Below, piece after piece: positions 8,373-16,479 of a stretch of DNA of 64,000 nt. Position numbers and translations under genes: made by a program. The stretch covers positions 44,465-108,464 of the forward strand of contig DASXEB010000003.1 of assembly GCA_036490335.1 (NCBI GenBank). Direction: 5' to 3'. The DNA is from Palsa-1392 sp036490335. GTDB lineage: Bacteria; Verrucomicrobiota; Verrucomicrobiia; Chthoniobacterales; UBA10450. How positions within the stretch are numbered: position 1 is the stretch's first letter; every line of letters begins with the position of its first letter. The notes beneath the pieces are model-generated. The model ran no database searches. It was not told the DNA's origin and saw nothing but the letters and a program-made list of their open reading frames with translations.

Positions 8373-8573
8373 GGCAAATATTCTGGCTCCTGGTTTGCGG
8401 CGCGAGCCTAACGACCCACGCACACCTTCTTCCCGCCTTCACCGCCGGCTTTGCCTAACAATGCCTAACGATTGGCTCCTGGGAAGTTGTCTCCAGTTAC
8501 AGCAGCGCAACTGCTCCCGATTCGCACGGGATTTCTCGCGCCGATCCACGGATCAAACTCGCAAAGAACTGCC
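8373..8573 (-). ncRNA. Cobalamin (B12) riboswitch
   Basis: Read on the minus strand, the leader has the hallmarks of a B12 aptamer: a short hairpin (TCCCG...CGGGA), then AGCAGTTGCGCTGCTGTAACTGG, which matches the conserved 'CGC-GCTGTAA' region, and near the 3' end AACCAGGAGCCAGAATATTTGCC, which matches the conserved 'AGCCAGGAGACC' box. The closing P1 stem can be drawn from GGCAG (8573-8569) to TTTGCC (8378-8373). Three octamer-type words lie in what should be variable arms. The downstream gene is a TonB receptor, the classic B12 target. Exact ends are approximate. Confidence 0.8.
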
Positions 8574-8647
8574 GCGAGCAATAGCGGCTTGCGCTTCCCC
8601 GCTCAAGATTTATTTGTCAGCCGTCGGAATCTTCCCGGCATTTTTTT

Positions 8648-9589
8648 GTGAAAGGTTTGCCTAACCATCTGCTCCTGACCGGCGGCGCCGGCTTCATCGG
8701 CTCGAATCTCGCGCTCGCCTTGCAGGAGAAATTTCCGGACGCGCGCCTCACGATCATTGACGATTTTCGTTCGGGCGATTTCAAAAATCTGCGCGGCTAT
8801 CGCGGCGATGTCGTGGCGGCCGATCTGACGACGCTCGATTGGCAGGCGCAGTTCGGCGACGAAAAGTTTGACGTCCTTTTTCATCTTGCGTCGATCACCG
8901 ACACGACGCAGCACGAACAATTGCCGCAGGTGCGCGACAACGTCGAAAGCTTTCGCCGGCTCCTGCATTTCGCGCGGCCTAACGGGTCGCGCGTCGTCTA
9001 TGCATCGTCGGCTGCGACTTACGGCGCGACAAAAAGCGCGAGCGCCGAAACGCATGAAGCGGCGCCGGCGAACGTTTATGCATTTTCGAAAGTGATCGTG
9101 GATAACATCGCGCGGCGCGAAGCGGCCGAGCACCCGGATTGGAAAATTGTCGGCCTCCGTTACTTCAACGTTTACGGCCCGCGTGAGGCGCACAAAGGCG
9201 CGCCCGCGAGCATGATTCTGCATCTCGCGCGGCAGATGAAAGCCGGAAAACGTCCGCGCGTTTTCAAGCATGGCGAGCAGCAGCGCGATTTCGTTTACGT
9301 GAAAGACATCGTGCGCGGAACGATGCTCGCGATGGAGGCGAAGGAGAGCGGGATTTACAACCTTGGCTCCGGACAAGCGCGCTCGTTTAACGAGCTGATC
9401 GCGATTTTGAATCACTCGTTAGGCACAAACTTCGAGCCGGAATATTTCGAGAATCCGCACGCGCATTATCAGCCGTTCACGCAGGCCGACCTGAACGAAG
9501 TGCGGAAGTCGTTAGGCTACGAGCCGCAATTTTCCCTCGAAACCGGCGTCGCCGATTATTTGCACTGGCTTTACCCGCCTAACGCCTAA
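8648..9589 (+). CDS. hldD: NAD-dependent epimerase, probable ADP-L-glycero-D-manno-heptose 6-epimerase
   Basis: A 313-aa Rossmann-fold sugar-nucleotide epimerase. TGGAGFIGSN lies near the start, YASSAATYG holds the catalytic serine region and NVYAFSK gives the YxxxK motif. NVYGPREAHKG and GEQQRDFVYVKDIVRG are characteristic of HldD/RfaD, which makes the L,D-heptose precursor of the LPS inner core. GTG 8648 is the apparent start. It is divergent from the riboswitch-led receptor. The stop TAA lies within two tandem octamer words (9577-9591). LPS genes follow at 14-19 kb, which supports the role. A related GalE-type epimerase is the alternative. Confidence 0.82.
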   Translation: MKGLPNHLLLTGGAGFIGSNLALALQEKFPDARLTIIDDFRSGDFKNLRGYRGDVVAADLTTLDWQAQFGDEKFDVLFHLASITDTTQHEQLPQVRDNVESFRRLLHFARPNGSRVVYASSAATYGATKSASAETHEAAPANVYAFSKVIVDNIARREAAEHPDWKIVGLRYFNVYGPREAHKGAPASMILHLARQMKAGKRPRVFKHGEQQRDFVYVKDIVRGTMLAMEAKESGIYNLGSGQARSFNELIAILNHSLGTNFEPEYFENPHAHYQPFTQADLNEVRKSLGYEPQFSLETGVADYLHWLYPPNA

Positions 9590-9601
9590 CGAACACGCAT
9601 T

Positions 9602-10645
9602 ATGAAACCGAAAAAATCCGATCTCCTCGTCGAAGTCGTCGAACACATCGACATCAAAAAGCATAATGTCGTCCCGCTCGTCGAGGCCATGAGCAAGATG
9701 GCATTCTCTGCGCGCGATCTCGGGCGCGCCGCGCAGATTTACGACCAGATGCTACAGGAAAAAGATTGCGCGATCATTCTTTGCCTCGCGGGCTCGCTCA
9801 TTTCCGCGGGCTTGAAACAGGTCGTGGTCGATCTGGTCGAGAACAACATGGTCGACGCGATCGTTTCGACCGGCGCGATCATCGTCGATCAGGATTTTTT
9901 CGAAGCGCTCGGCTACAAACATTACAAGGGCGATATTTTCATCAGCGACGACGTGCTTCGGCGGCTCGCGATCGATCGCATTTACGACACTTACATCGAC
10001 GAAGATGAGCTGCGGATGTGCGACGCGACCTGCGGCGAGATCGCCGATTCGCTCGAAAGACGGCCGTATTCCTCGCGCGAATTCATCCGCGAAATGGGCC
10101 GCTATTTGCAGAAGCGCGGCAAAACGAAAAACTCCGTCGTGCTCTCGGCTTTCAAAAAAGGCGTCCCGATTTTTTGTCCAGCCTTCAGCGATTGCAGCGC
10201 CGGTTTTGGATTGATCCATCACCAATTCAAAAATCCCGAGAAACATCTGAGCCTCGATTCGGCGAAGGATTTTCTCGAGCTCACGAAGGTGAAAGTCGCG
10301 TCGAAACAAAGCGGCCTGCTCATGATTGGCGGCGGTGTTCCGAAAAATTTTGCCCAGGACACTGTGGTCGCAGGCGACTACCTGGGCTTCGATGTCGGCA
10401 TGCACAAATATGCCGTCCAAATCACCGTGGCCGACGATCGCGACGGCGCCCTCAGCGGCTCGACGCTGAAGGAGGCGAACTCCTGGGGCAAAGTCGATCT
10501 CGGCGCCGAGCAGATGGTTTACGCGGAAGCGACGGTCGCGCTGCCGCTCATCGCCGGTTACGCCTATCAAAAGCGCAGCTGGAGAAATCGGAAGCCACAC
10601 AATTACGCGCAGCTTCTCGATCGGCCTAACGAGAAGCGCGCCTAA
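9602..10645 (+). CDS. Deoxyhypusine synthase-like protein
   Basis: 347 aa with the deoxyhypusine synthase fold. Recognisable blocks are CLAGSLISAGLK, VDAIVSTGA, GVPIFCPAFSDCSAGFG, LLMIGGGVPKNF and SWGKV. The catalytic lysine of the family (human K329, in SWGK) is retained as Lys297. Eukaryotic and archaeal enzymes modify eIF5A, which bacteria lack. Bacterial relatives are thought to move the aminobutyl group of spermidine onto other acceptors, for example to form homospermidine. The target here is unknown. It starts 12 nt after hldD and is probably co-transcribed. Its stop codon is in the first unit of a tandem GCCTAAC array. Confidence 0.82.
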   Translation: MKPKKSDLLVEVVEHIDIKKHNVVPLVEAMSKMAFSARDLGRAAQIYDQMLQEKDCAIILCLAGSLISAGLKQVVVDLVENNMVDAIVSTGAIIVDQDFFEALGYKHYKGDIFISDDVLRRLAIDRIYDTYIDEDELRMCDATCGEIADSLERRPYSSREFIREMGRYLQKRGKTKNSVVLSAFKKGVPIFCPAFSDCSAGFGLIHHQFKNPEKHLSLDSAKDFLELTKVKVASKQSGLLMIGGGVPKNFAQDTVVAGDYLGFDVGMHKYAVQITVADDRDGALSGSTLKEANSWGKVDLGAEQMVYAEATVALPLIAGYAYQKRSWRNRKPHNYAQLLDRPNEKRA

Positions 10646-10662
10646 CGCCTAACGCCTAACGA
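10640..10662. repeat. Tandem array of three GCCTAAC units
   Basis: Three overlapping GCCTAACG words in a row at 10640, 10647 and 10654, with a fourth nearby at 10624. They span the end of the deoxyhypusine-synthase-like gene and the 19-bp gap before the convergent osmC-like gene. Confidence 0.9.
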
Positions 10663-10664
10663 AT

Positions 10665-11072
10665 TCAGCCTTCCCAGAAAAACGTCGTCGGCCGCTCCAT
10701 TTCCGCCGGGAGGCTGCGATGGACGGGACAACCCAGCGCGGTCTTCTCGAGCAGTTCGCGCTGCGGATGGTCGTTAGGCAAAGGCACGTGCACTTCCGTC
10801 GTTAGGCGCGCGACCCGGCGCGGCGCATCGGCCATTTCCTTGCTCACCCGCACGGTCATTCCGCGCAGCTCGATCTGATTGCGTTCGGCCACGATTCCCA
10901 TCGTCGTCGCGATGCAGGTGCCGAGCGCGGTCGCGACGAGATCGGTCGGCGAAAACGACTCGCCTTTGCCCTGATTATCGGCCGGGGCGTCGGTCGCGAG
11001 TTCCGATTTCGACGGTTCGTGGATCGCTTTGCAATGCAGTCCGCCGGTGTATTCGATCGAAATGTTGACCAT
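10665..11072 (-). CDS. OsmC family peroxiredoxin-like protein
   Basis: A 135-aa OsmC/Ohr-fold protein. The family's two reactive cysteines are visible: Cys53 in ALGTCIATTMG and Cys115 in ALGCPVHRSLP. The conserved FSPTDLVATALG precedes the first. OsmC proteins reduce organic hydroperoxides in the cytoplasm and act as dimers. Within the family it resembles the YhfA-like branch more than Ohr, but I cannot separate these by eye. The next gene on the same strand lies 39 bp upstream. Confidence 0.88.
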   Translation of the reverse strand: MVNISIEYTGGLHCKAIHEPSKSELATDAPADNQGKGESFSPTDLVATALGTCIATTMGIVAERNQIELRGMTVRVSKEMADAPRRVARLTTEVHVPLPNDHPQRELLEKTALGCPVHRSLPAEMERPTTFFWEG

Positions 11073-11111
11073 GTCGAAATCTCGCCCGTGCGCGCTCGCG
11101 CGGCAACGCCT

Positions 11112-12176
11112 TCACGGTCGCGCGATGATCGGCGTCAGCTGAATCTTCGCGCGATGTCGCTGCAACTCCTCGCGAAAAACCGCGGTCAATTCCGGGTCGT
11201 GCAAAATATTCAGGTCGGAATTGTGCGCCGCGACATCGTCATTTTCCCAGCTCTCGTTCCACCAGCAAAAGCCGACGACCGCCGGCCAGCGCCCGGAAAA
11301 AATATCCTGCAGGGCCGCTCGCGCCCAGCTCGCCGCCATCCCGCCGCGGTAGTGAATGTCGAAACCGAATTCCGCGATGAGGATCGGCTTGCCCGGCGCG
11401 AGACTCGTTAGGCGCGGATACGCGTGGTCGACCTCGGCGCGAAAACTCTCGACCTCTTCGCGGCTCCGTGGCGTGAGCGCGCCGTATGCGCTCAAAGCCA
11501 TCCAGGCGCAATAATTTTCGCCCGGAAAATAATTCTCGAGCCGGTTCCACTTCGTCTCCGGCTGGTCGTCCCAATTGACGTGCCAGACCCATTGCAGATT
11601 CGTCGCGCCGGCCACGCGCATCACATCGACGATGTGGCGATACGCCGCGACATAGCGCGCCGGGCCTTCGCGCCGGCCGTTCCATTTTCCATTCCAGGCA
11701 AACCAGTCGCCGTTCGGCTCCGTCCCCCACTCGATCAAAATCGGAGTGCCGAAGTTTTTTGCCGCCGTTGCCCAGCGTTTCAGGTCGCCGTCGAAAAGGC
11801 CCGCCGCGATATTCGTTAGGCTGAAATTTCTCTCGCCGTGGTTCTGATCCAGATCCGATCGCAGCATCAGCCGCACGTAAGGAATTTTGCCTAACGAACG
11901 AATCCATTCGCAGGTCGCGGCGGGAAAAACGCGGGACTCGAACCAGTTGTCGGAAAAATAAATCCAGGCCGTCTTCGCGCCGACCGTTTTCTCGAACTGC
12001 GCGACGTCCCGCGCGGTCACGTTGTGCTCGTTCGCGTCGTCGCTCGTCGGCGAGATCGCGCTGAAGAAAAAACCCTGATAAAGCTTGCCTGCGGGCGGAG
12101 GCGCAAGCGACGCCTCGAGTTCGGCGCGAAGTAAAAAGCTGGCAAGGCAGAAACCGAAAAGCGCGCGCGTTTTCAT
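11112..12176 (-). CDS. Exported GH26-like glycoside hydrolase (mannanase/lichenase fold)
   Basis: 354 aa from ATG 12176, chosen because it starts a signal peptide (MKTRALFGFCLASFLL) and overlaps the gluQ stop as ATGA. The clan GH-A pattern of family 26 is visible. EWGTEPNGDWFAW has a candidate acid/base Glu153, and PILIAEFGFD has a candidate nucleophile Glu269 at the end of a strand. GFCWWNESW follows. Such enzymes cleave beta-mannan or mixed-linkage glucan, but substrate cannot be read from sequence. A role in polysaccharide turnover outside the cytoplasm is inferred. The frame extends 6 codons upstream inside gluQ; I disfavour that start. Confidence 0.72.
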   Translation of the reverse strand: MKTRALFGFCLASFLLRAELEASLAPPPAGKLYQGFFFSAISPTSDDANEHNVTARDVAQFEKTVGAKTAWIYFSDNWFESRVFPAATCEWIRSLGKIPYVRLMLRSDLDQNHGERNFSLTNIAAGLFDGDLKRWATAAKNFGTPILIEWGTEPNGDWFAWNGKWNGRREGPARYVAAYRHIVDVMRVAGATNLQWVWHVNWDDQPETKWNRLENYFPGENYCAWMALSAYGALTPRSREEVESFRAEVDHAYPRLTSLAPGKPILIAEFGFDIHYRGGMAASWARAALQDIFSGRWPAVVGFCWWNESWENDDVAAHNSDLNILHDPELTAVFREELQRHRAKIQLTPIIARP

Positions 12177-13006
12177 TCGGGATCGAATTCGCAAAATTGC
12201 GCGCGCAGTTCGTCGGGCGAAACGTCACGCGCACGAAAATGTCGCAGACTAAGCGCATCGTGCCGCTTGGCGAGACGTTTGCCTAACGAGTCGTTGACGA
12301 GCGGCGCGTGAAAAAATCTCGGCGGCGCGAGACCTAGCGCGCGATAAAGAAGCAACTGACGAAACGTTGAGAGAAGAAGATCGGCGCCGCGTACAATTTC
12401 AGTGATCTGCATCGTGGCGTCATCGACCACGACCGCGAGTTGATAGGCAGGCGTGTCGTCTTTTCGCCAGACGACGAAGTCGCCGAAATCGCTCCCGGCG
12501 CGGGCGCGTTGCGGGCCGGCGAAGCCGTCGTCGAACTCAAGCGGTTCGTCCGCCGGGACGCGAAAGCGCCAGTTGCAGCCGGCGGGTTCGAGTTCGTTAG
12601 GCATCGTTGGGCGAGACGGCCGGCAGGTGCCGGGATAGATCGGTTCTTCATCTTCGGCATGCGGCGCGGCGGCAGCATCGAGCAAATCGCGCCGCGAACA
12701 TTCGCAGGGATAAATCAACCCGGCACCACGCAATTTTCGCCACGCGGCAAGATACAAATCGCGGCGCTCGCTCTGCCGATACGGGCCTTCGTCCCAAGTC
12801 AGACCGAACCATGCGATATCTTCGAGCAGCGCTTTTTCAAACTCGGGTCGGCAACGTTCGCGATCGAGATCCTCGATGCGCAGCACGAGCTGGCCGCCAC
12901 GCGCACGGCAGCGCGATTGCGCCCGCCAGAAAGTCGCGGCGTGCCCGACGTGCAAATAGCCGGTCGGCGAAGGCGCAAGCCGTCCGCGATAGGTCGATAA
13001 ATTCAC
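12173..13006 (-). CDS. gluQ: Glutamyl-Q tRNA(Asp) synthetase
   Basis: 277 aa, a truncated glutamyl-tRNA synthetase paralogue without an anticodon-binding domain. It glutamylates queuosine in the anticodon loop of tRNA-Asp. The start has the class I APSPTGYLHVGH (HIGH-type) signature. PCECSRRDL and YPGTCR give the cysteine zinc site typical of GluQRS. GKRLAKRHDA occupies the KMSKS position. The length is close to the usual 290-300. The TGA stop overlaps the ATG of the GH26-like gene. The HAD phosphatase gene is divergent from it. Confidence 0.93.
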   Translation of the reverse strand: MNLSTYRGRLAPSPTGYLHVGHAATFWRAQSRCRARGGQLVLRIEDLDRERCRPEFEKALLEDIAWFGLTWDEGPYRQSERRDLYLAAWRKLRGAGLIYPCECSRRDLLDAAAAPHAEDEEPIYPGTCRPSRPTMPNELEPAGCNWRFRVPADEPLEFDDGFAGPQRARAGSDFGDFVVWRKDDTPAYQLAVVVDDATMQITEIVRGADLLLSTFRQLLLYRALGLAPPRFFHAPLVNDSLGKRLAKRHDALSLRHFRARDVSPDELRAQFCEFDPE

Positions 13007-13081
13007 GGTCGCGATTTGCTCAATTCGGTGTTCGTTCCTGCTTCGCGCGCGCCGCTTTCAATCTGCGCCACGATTTTCAAG

Positions 13082-13765
13082 TTGAGCAAGCGTCTTCTTC
13101 TTTTCGACATCGACGGCACACTCGTCGACACCCGCGGCGCGGGCGTGCGGGCGATGAGCGATGTCCTGCGGGGGCAGTTCGGAATCGAGGATGGTCTGCG
13201 CGACGTCGAAGTCGCGGGACGGACTGATACCGGCATCGTTAGGCAGGCGTTTCGCAAGGCGGAGATCGAGGCTTCCGAGGAAAACTTGCGCAGGTTTTTC
13301 GATTCCTATGCGCAATTTCTCGCGCGCGAGCTGCCGTGGCGCGACGGCAGACTTTTGCCCGGAATCGAAAAATTGCTCCCGCGTCTGCAAGCGCACGACG
13401 GCAACGTGCTCGCGCTTTTGACCGGCAACATCGAGCGCGCGGCGCAGTTGAAACTGGAGCATTACGGCGTCTGGAATTTTTTCGAGTTCGGCGCTTTTGC
13501 CGACGATCATGACGATCGCAACCAGCTCGGACCTTTCGCGCAAAAACGGGCGCGCGAAAAACATCTGGTCGATTTTCGCGCGGACGAAATCGACGTCATC
13601 GGCGACACGCCGCACGACGTCGCCTGCGGCAAGGCGATCGGCGCGCGCACGATCGCGGTCGCGACAGGAACTTTTTCCGGCGAACAACTCGCGGCCCACG
13701 CGCCCGATCATGTCGTCGCCGATTTTTCCGAAGTCGATGCGCGCATCGCCGAGCTCGGCTGGTGA
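13082..13765 (+). CDS. HAD-superfamily hydrolase (phosphoglycolate phosphatase-like)
   Basis: About 227 aa from TTG 13082, just before the core strand (LSKRLLLFDIDGTLVDT). The frame is open back to TTG 13016, only 10 nt from the divergent gluQ start, which leaves little room for a promoter. Motif I is DIDGT, motif II is LLTGN, the motif III lysine lies in the following region, and motif IV is DVIGDTPHD. A helical C1-type cap sits between I and II. Such enzymes dephosphorylate small metabolites; the substrate is not resolved. The stop overlaps a possible GTG start of the next gene. Confidence 0.85.
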   Translation: MSKRLLLFDIDGTLVDTRGAGVRAMSDVLRGQFGIEDGLRDVEVAGRTDTGIVRQAFRKAEIEASEENLRRFFDSYAQFLARELPWRDGRLLPGIEKLLPRLQAHDGNVLALLTGNIERAAQLKLEHYGVWNFFEFGAFADDHDDRNQLGPFAQKRAREKHLVDFRADEIDVIGDTPHDVACGKAIGARTIAVATGTFSGEQLAAHAPDHVVADFSEVDARIAELGW

Positions 13766-13806
13766 GGCGATTGACGCCGCGCGCAAGAGTGACATCGTTC
13801 CCGAGC

Positions 13807-14121
13807 ATGCCGGAAAAATCGCCGAACGTTTTGCCGCTCGAAGGCGAAATCGACCTGCACGTCTCGCCACAGATCAGCGCGTCGCTCGCGGCCATGATCA
13901 AGAAAAAGCCGGCCAAGGTCGTGGTCGATCTCGCGAAGGTGACTTACATCGACAGCTCCGGGCTCGCAGTTCTGATCGAGGCGATGCAAAAGGTCGGCGC
14001 TTACGGCGGGAAATTTGCGCTCGCCGGTTTGCAGGAATCGGTCCGGCCGATTTTTGAAATCGCGCGCCTCGATCAGGTGTTCCGGATTTTTCCCGACAAC
14101 GCCGCCGCGCTCGCGGCGTAA
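13807..14121 (+). CDS. STAS-domain protein (anti-anti-sigma factor-like)
   Basis: 104 aa from ATG 13807, which coincides with the start of the domain; an upstream GTG at 13762 overlapping the HAD stop is also possible. The STAS fold is clear: PLEGEIDLHVSPQI, then VVVDLAKVTYIDSSGLAVL with the DSSG phosphorylation-site motif at 49-52. In SpoIIAA-type partner-switching proteins an anti-sigma kinase phosphorylates this serine. No kinase or sigma factor gene is near, so its partner is unknown. The last 49 nt overlap the 3' end of the convergent glycosyltransferase gene. Confidence 0.85.
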   Translation: MPEKSPNVLPLEGEIDLHVSPQISASLAAMIKKKPAKVVVDLAKVTYIDSSGLAVLIEAMQKVGAYGGKFALAGLQESVRPIFEIARLDQVFRIFPDNAAALAA

Positions 14122-15197
14122 CGCAGGACCGCGAGCGTTTGCTCGACGTTCGCCGAAATGTCGTAGCGGCTCGCGCGCGTGAGAATCGCACCGCGGGCGT
14201 TGGCGCGGCGCTCGGCGCCGGACCAAAATTGGAGCGCGGCGCGCAACTGTTCGATGTTGCGCGCGTCATCGACGATCGAGCCGTGGACTTTGTCGGCGAT
14301 GATTTCGCTGAAGCCGTTGGCGCGCGTCGTCACGACGGGCAGGCCGGAGGCGAGCGCTTCGAGGCAGGCGTTGGAAAACGGATCGTAAAGTGTCGGCAGC
14401 AAAAAAATATCGGCCGCGGCGTAGAGTGCGGGCAGGTCGCGGACTTCGCCTAACGAACGAACGTTGCGGCTTTTTCCCGGATTCGTCCGCCCGCGGCCGG
14501 CGATGAGGAGGCGAAAATTTCCGCCTAACGACTCGATCGCCTGCTGCGCGTAACGCAAACCTTTGCGTTCCCAGCCGGAGCCGACGAAAAGGACGGCGAT
14601 GTCGTTAGTCGTTAGGCCAAGATTCTTCCGGCGCGCGTTCCGCACCTCCGGCGCGACCTCGAATTCCGCCAACGGCACGCCGTTGGGCACGACATCGATC
14701 TGCGCGGTCGGATAGCCGTAAAAATCCTGCGCCTCTTTTTTCACCATCGCGGAATTGGCGATGACGCGCTTCGCGCCGCCGCGAAAAAGCGACTCCTCGA
14801 GCTCGAAAATGTCGCGATGACTCCGCCCGAAATGGCGCAGAAATTTTCGCGTGCGCGAGGAGGCGGCATCGCGCCGTCGCAGCCAGGCGCGATGAATTCC
14901 GTCGCCGGCGCGGTAGACATCGCAGCGCCAGATGCGCTCGAGGCTGAAAAGCAGATCGCAGTGTTCGTTAGGCCGCGATTTTTCCAGCTCGTCGGCGAAA
15001 CGCCGCGCGCTCTCGCCGGGCAGCCGCGTCATCGGGCCAAAGGACCACGCGCTCGCCGGCCAGCTCGCGTCGGTGAAGAGTCGCGTCGCCTGGCCGGCAA
15101 GGTCGAGCCCGCGCGCGAGCCGCTTGAGATAATTCTCCGCGCCGCCGGTCTCAGAGTGTCCGCGGCGCACGAGACCGATCGTTAGGCCAGGGCTCAT
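14073..15197 (-). CDS. Glycosyltransferase family 4, LPS core type (WaaG-like)
   Basis: 374 aa, GT-B fold. The N-terminal acceptor domain has the glycine-rich RGHSETGGAENYL, and YRAGDGIHRAWL recalls the WaaG acceptor region. The C-terminal nucleotide-sugar domain has VLFVGSGWERKGL, LLIAGRG and LPTLYDPFSNACLEALASG with the conserved EX7E-like glutamate. WaaG adds glucose to LPS heptose. The donor and acceptor here are inferred from similarity and from neighbouring LPS genes. It is divergent from the next glycosyltransferase at 15261, with 63 bp between. Several octamer words interrupt its sequence. The 3' end overlaps the STAS gene by 49 nt. Confidence 0.85.
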   Translation of the reverse strand: MSPGLTIGLVRRGHSETGGAENYLKRLARGLDLAGQATRLFTDASWPASAWSFGPMTRLPGESARRFADELEKSRPNEHCDLLFSLERIWRCDVYRAGDGIHRAWLRRRDAASSRTRKFLRHFGRSHRDIFELEESLFRGGAKRVIANSAMVKKEAQDFYGYPTAQIDVVPNGVPLAEFEVAPEVRNARRKNLGLTTNDIAVLFVGSGWERKGLRYAQQAIESLGGNFRLLIAGRGRTNPGKSRNVRSLGEVRDLPALYAAADIFLLPTLYDPFSNACLEALASGLPVVTTRANGFSEIIADKVHGSIVDDARNIEQLRAALQFWSGAERRANARGAILTRASRYDISANVEQTLAVLRYAASAAALSGKIRNT

Positions 15198-15260
15198 CGG
15201 CAGTGGCGCGCGGGAGTTCGATCTTTACTTGCGGGCATTACAAAAGGATAATGGGAGGCC

Positions 15261-16475
15261 ATGGTGGGTGAAACTCTAAAGGCCCCGCCTCCTGTTGTCG
15301 CGCGCGCGGCCTCGCGTCAATTGCCGACGCATTTGCTCTACTCGATCTTCGCGCGCATCGGCGGTTCGGGGCTGGACACGGACGCTTTCGAGACCTTGCG
15401 CGCGTCGTATCGCGGCGGTTTTCTCGGCAAGGCGGTCGCCTACGCGAATCGGCAGCGGGAAATTCCGGCGGGGCTAATCGATTCGTTGCGCTGGCATCCG
15501 GTGCGGCTGCTTTCCGGGATGGAACGACCCTATTATTACGGCGCGAAAAAAAAGTATCTCGACTGGATCGCGTCGCGTCATCTTGCAACCGGACGCTACG
15601 ATTTGTTTCACAGCTGGTCGGGCGACTGTCTGCTCTCGCTGCGGACGGCGCGGAAGCTTGGCATTCCGTCGGTCTTGGAAATTCCGACCTGGCACCGCGA
15701 TCGCGGCAAAACCAAACGCCCGCAAGCCGCGCCGAACAATCCGCCGGCGAAATGGCGCAAGCGTTGGAAGGATGAGCTGCTGCTCGAGCGCGAGCGTTAT
15801 TTGAAAGAATACGATCTCGCGAGCCTCATTCTCGTTCTCTCGGAACGCGCGGCCGAGACTTTCCGCGTGCAAGGTTTCCCGGAGGAAAAACTTTTCTATC
15901 TCCCGCGCGGTGTCGATGTCGAACGCTTCACGCCGGGCGAACGGCCGCCGATTTTTCGCGCGATTTTTTCCGGCGCGCTGATCGAGCGCAAAGGCGTCCA
16001 TCATTTGCTCGAAGCCTGGGCGCGGCTCGACCTGAAAGATGCCGAGCTTTGGCTCGTCGGCGCGGTGCACGATGAGATCAAGCCGGCGCTGGCGAAATTT
16101 GCGCGGCCGAATGTGAAGGTGGTCGGCTTCGCGAAGGAGCCGGAAATTTATCTGCGCCAATCGACCATCCACGTTTTTCCGTCGCAGTGCGAAGGCAGCG
16201 CCAAAGTCACCTACGAAGCCGCGGCCTGCGGTCTCCCGCAAATCACGACCCGCGAAGCCGGCGACGTGGTCGAGGACGGCGTGCAGGGAATCATCATTCC
16301 GCCGGCTGATGTCGATGCGCTCACGGACGCGATCCAGTATCTTTACGATCGGCCGGAAATCGTCGCGCGCATGAGCGTGGCCGCGCGCGAACGCGTGGTG
16401 GAAAATTTTACCTGGGACCATTTTCGCGCGCGGCTGCTCGATGCGTATCGTGCCGCGATGGCGACGACTCGTTAG
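15261..16475 (+). CDS. Glycosyltransferase family 4
   Basis: 404 aa. The start ATG has GGGAGG a few bases upstream. The C-terminal half carries the GT4 pattern: FYLPRGVDVERFTPG, FSGALIERKGVHHLLEAW, AELWLVGAV, VFPSQCEGSAKVTYEAAACG and TREAGDVVEDGVQG. It probably adds a sugar to LPS core or a surface glycan. It starts an operon-like run with the GT9 gene (4-nt gap) and the MsbA-like transporter. Its TAG stop is inside a CGTTAGGC word. Confidence 0.88.
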   Translation: MVGETLKAPPPVVARAASRQLPTHLLYSIFARIGGSGLDTDAFETLRASYRGGFLGKAVAYANRQREIPAGLIDSLRWHPVRLLSGMERPYYYGAKKKYLDWIASRHLATGRYDLFHSWSGDCLLSLRTARKLGIPSVLEIPTWHRDRGKTKRPQAAPNNPPAKWRKRWKDELLLERERYLKEYDLASLILVLSERAAETFRVQGFPEEKLFYLPRGVDVERFTPGERPPIFRAIFSGALIERKGVHHLLEAWARLDLKDAELWLVGAVHDEIKPALAKFARPNVKVVGFAKEPEIYLRQSTIHVFPSQCEGSAKVTYEAAACGLPQITTREAGDVVEDGVQGIIIPPADVDALTDAIQYLYDRPEIVARMSVAARERVVENFTWDHFRARLLDAYRAAMATTR

Positions 16476-16479
16476 GCGG

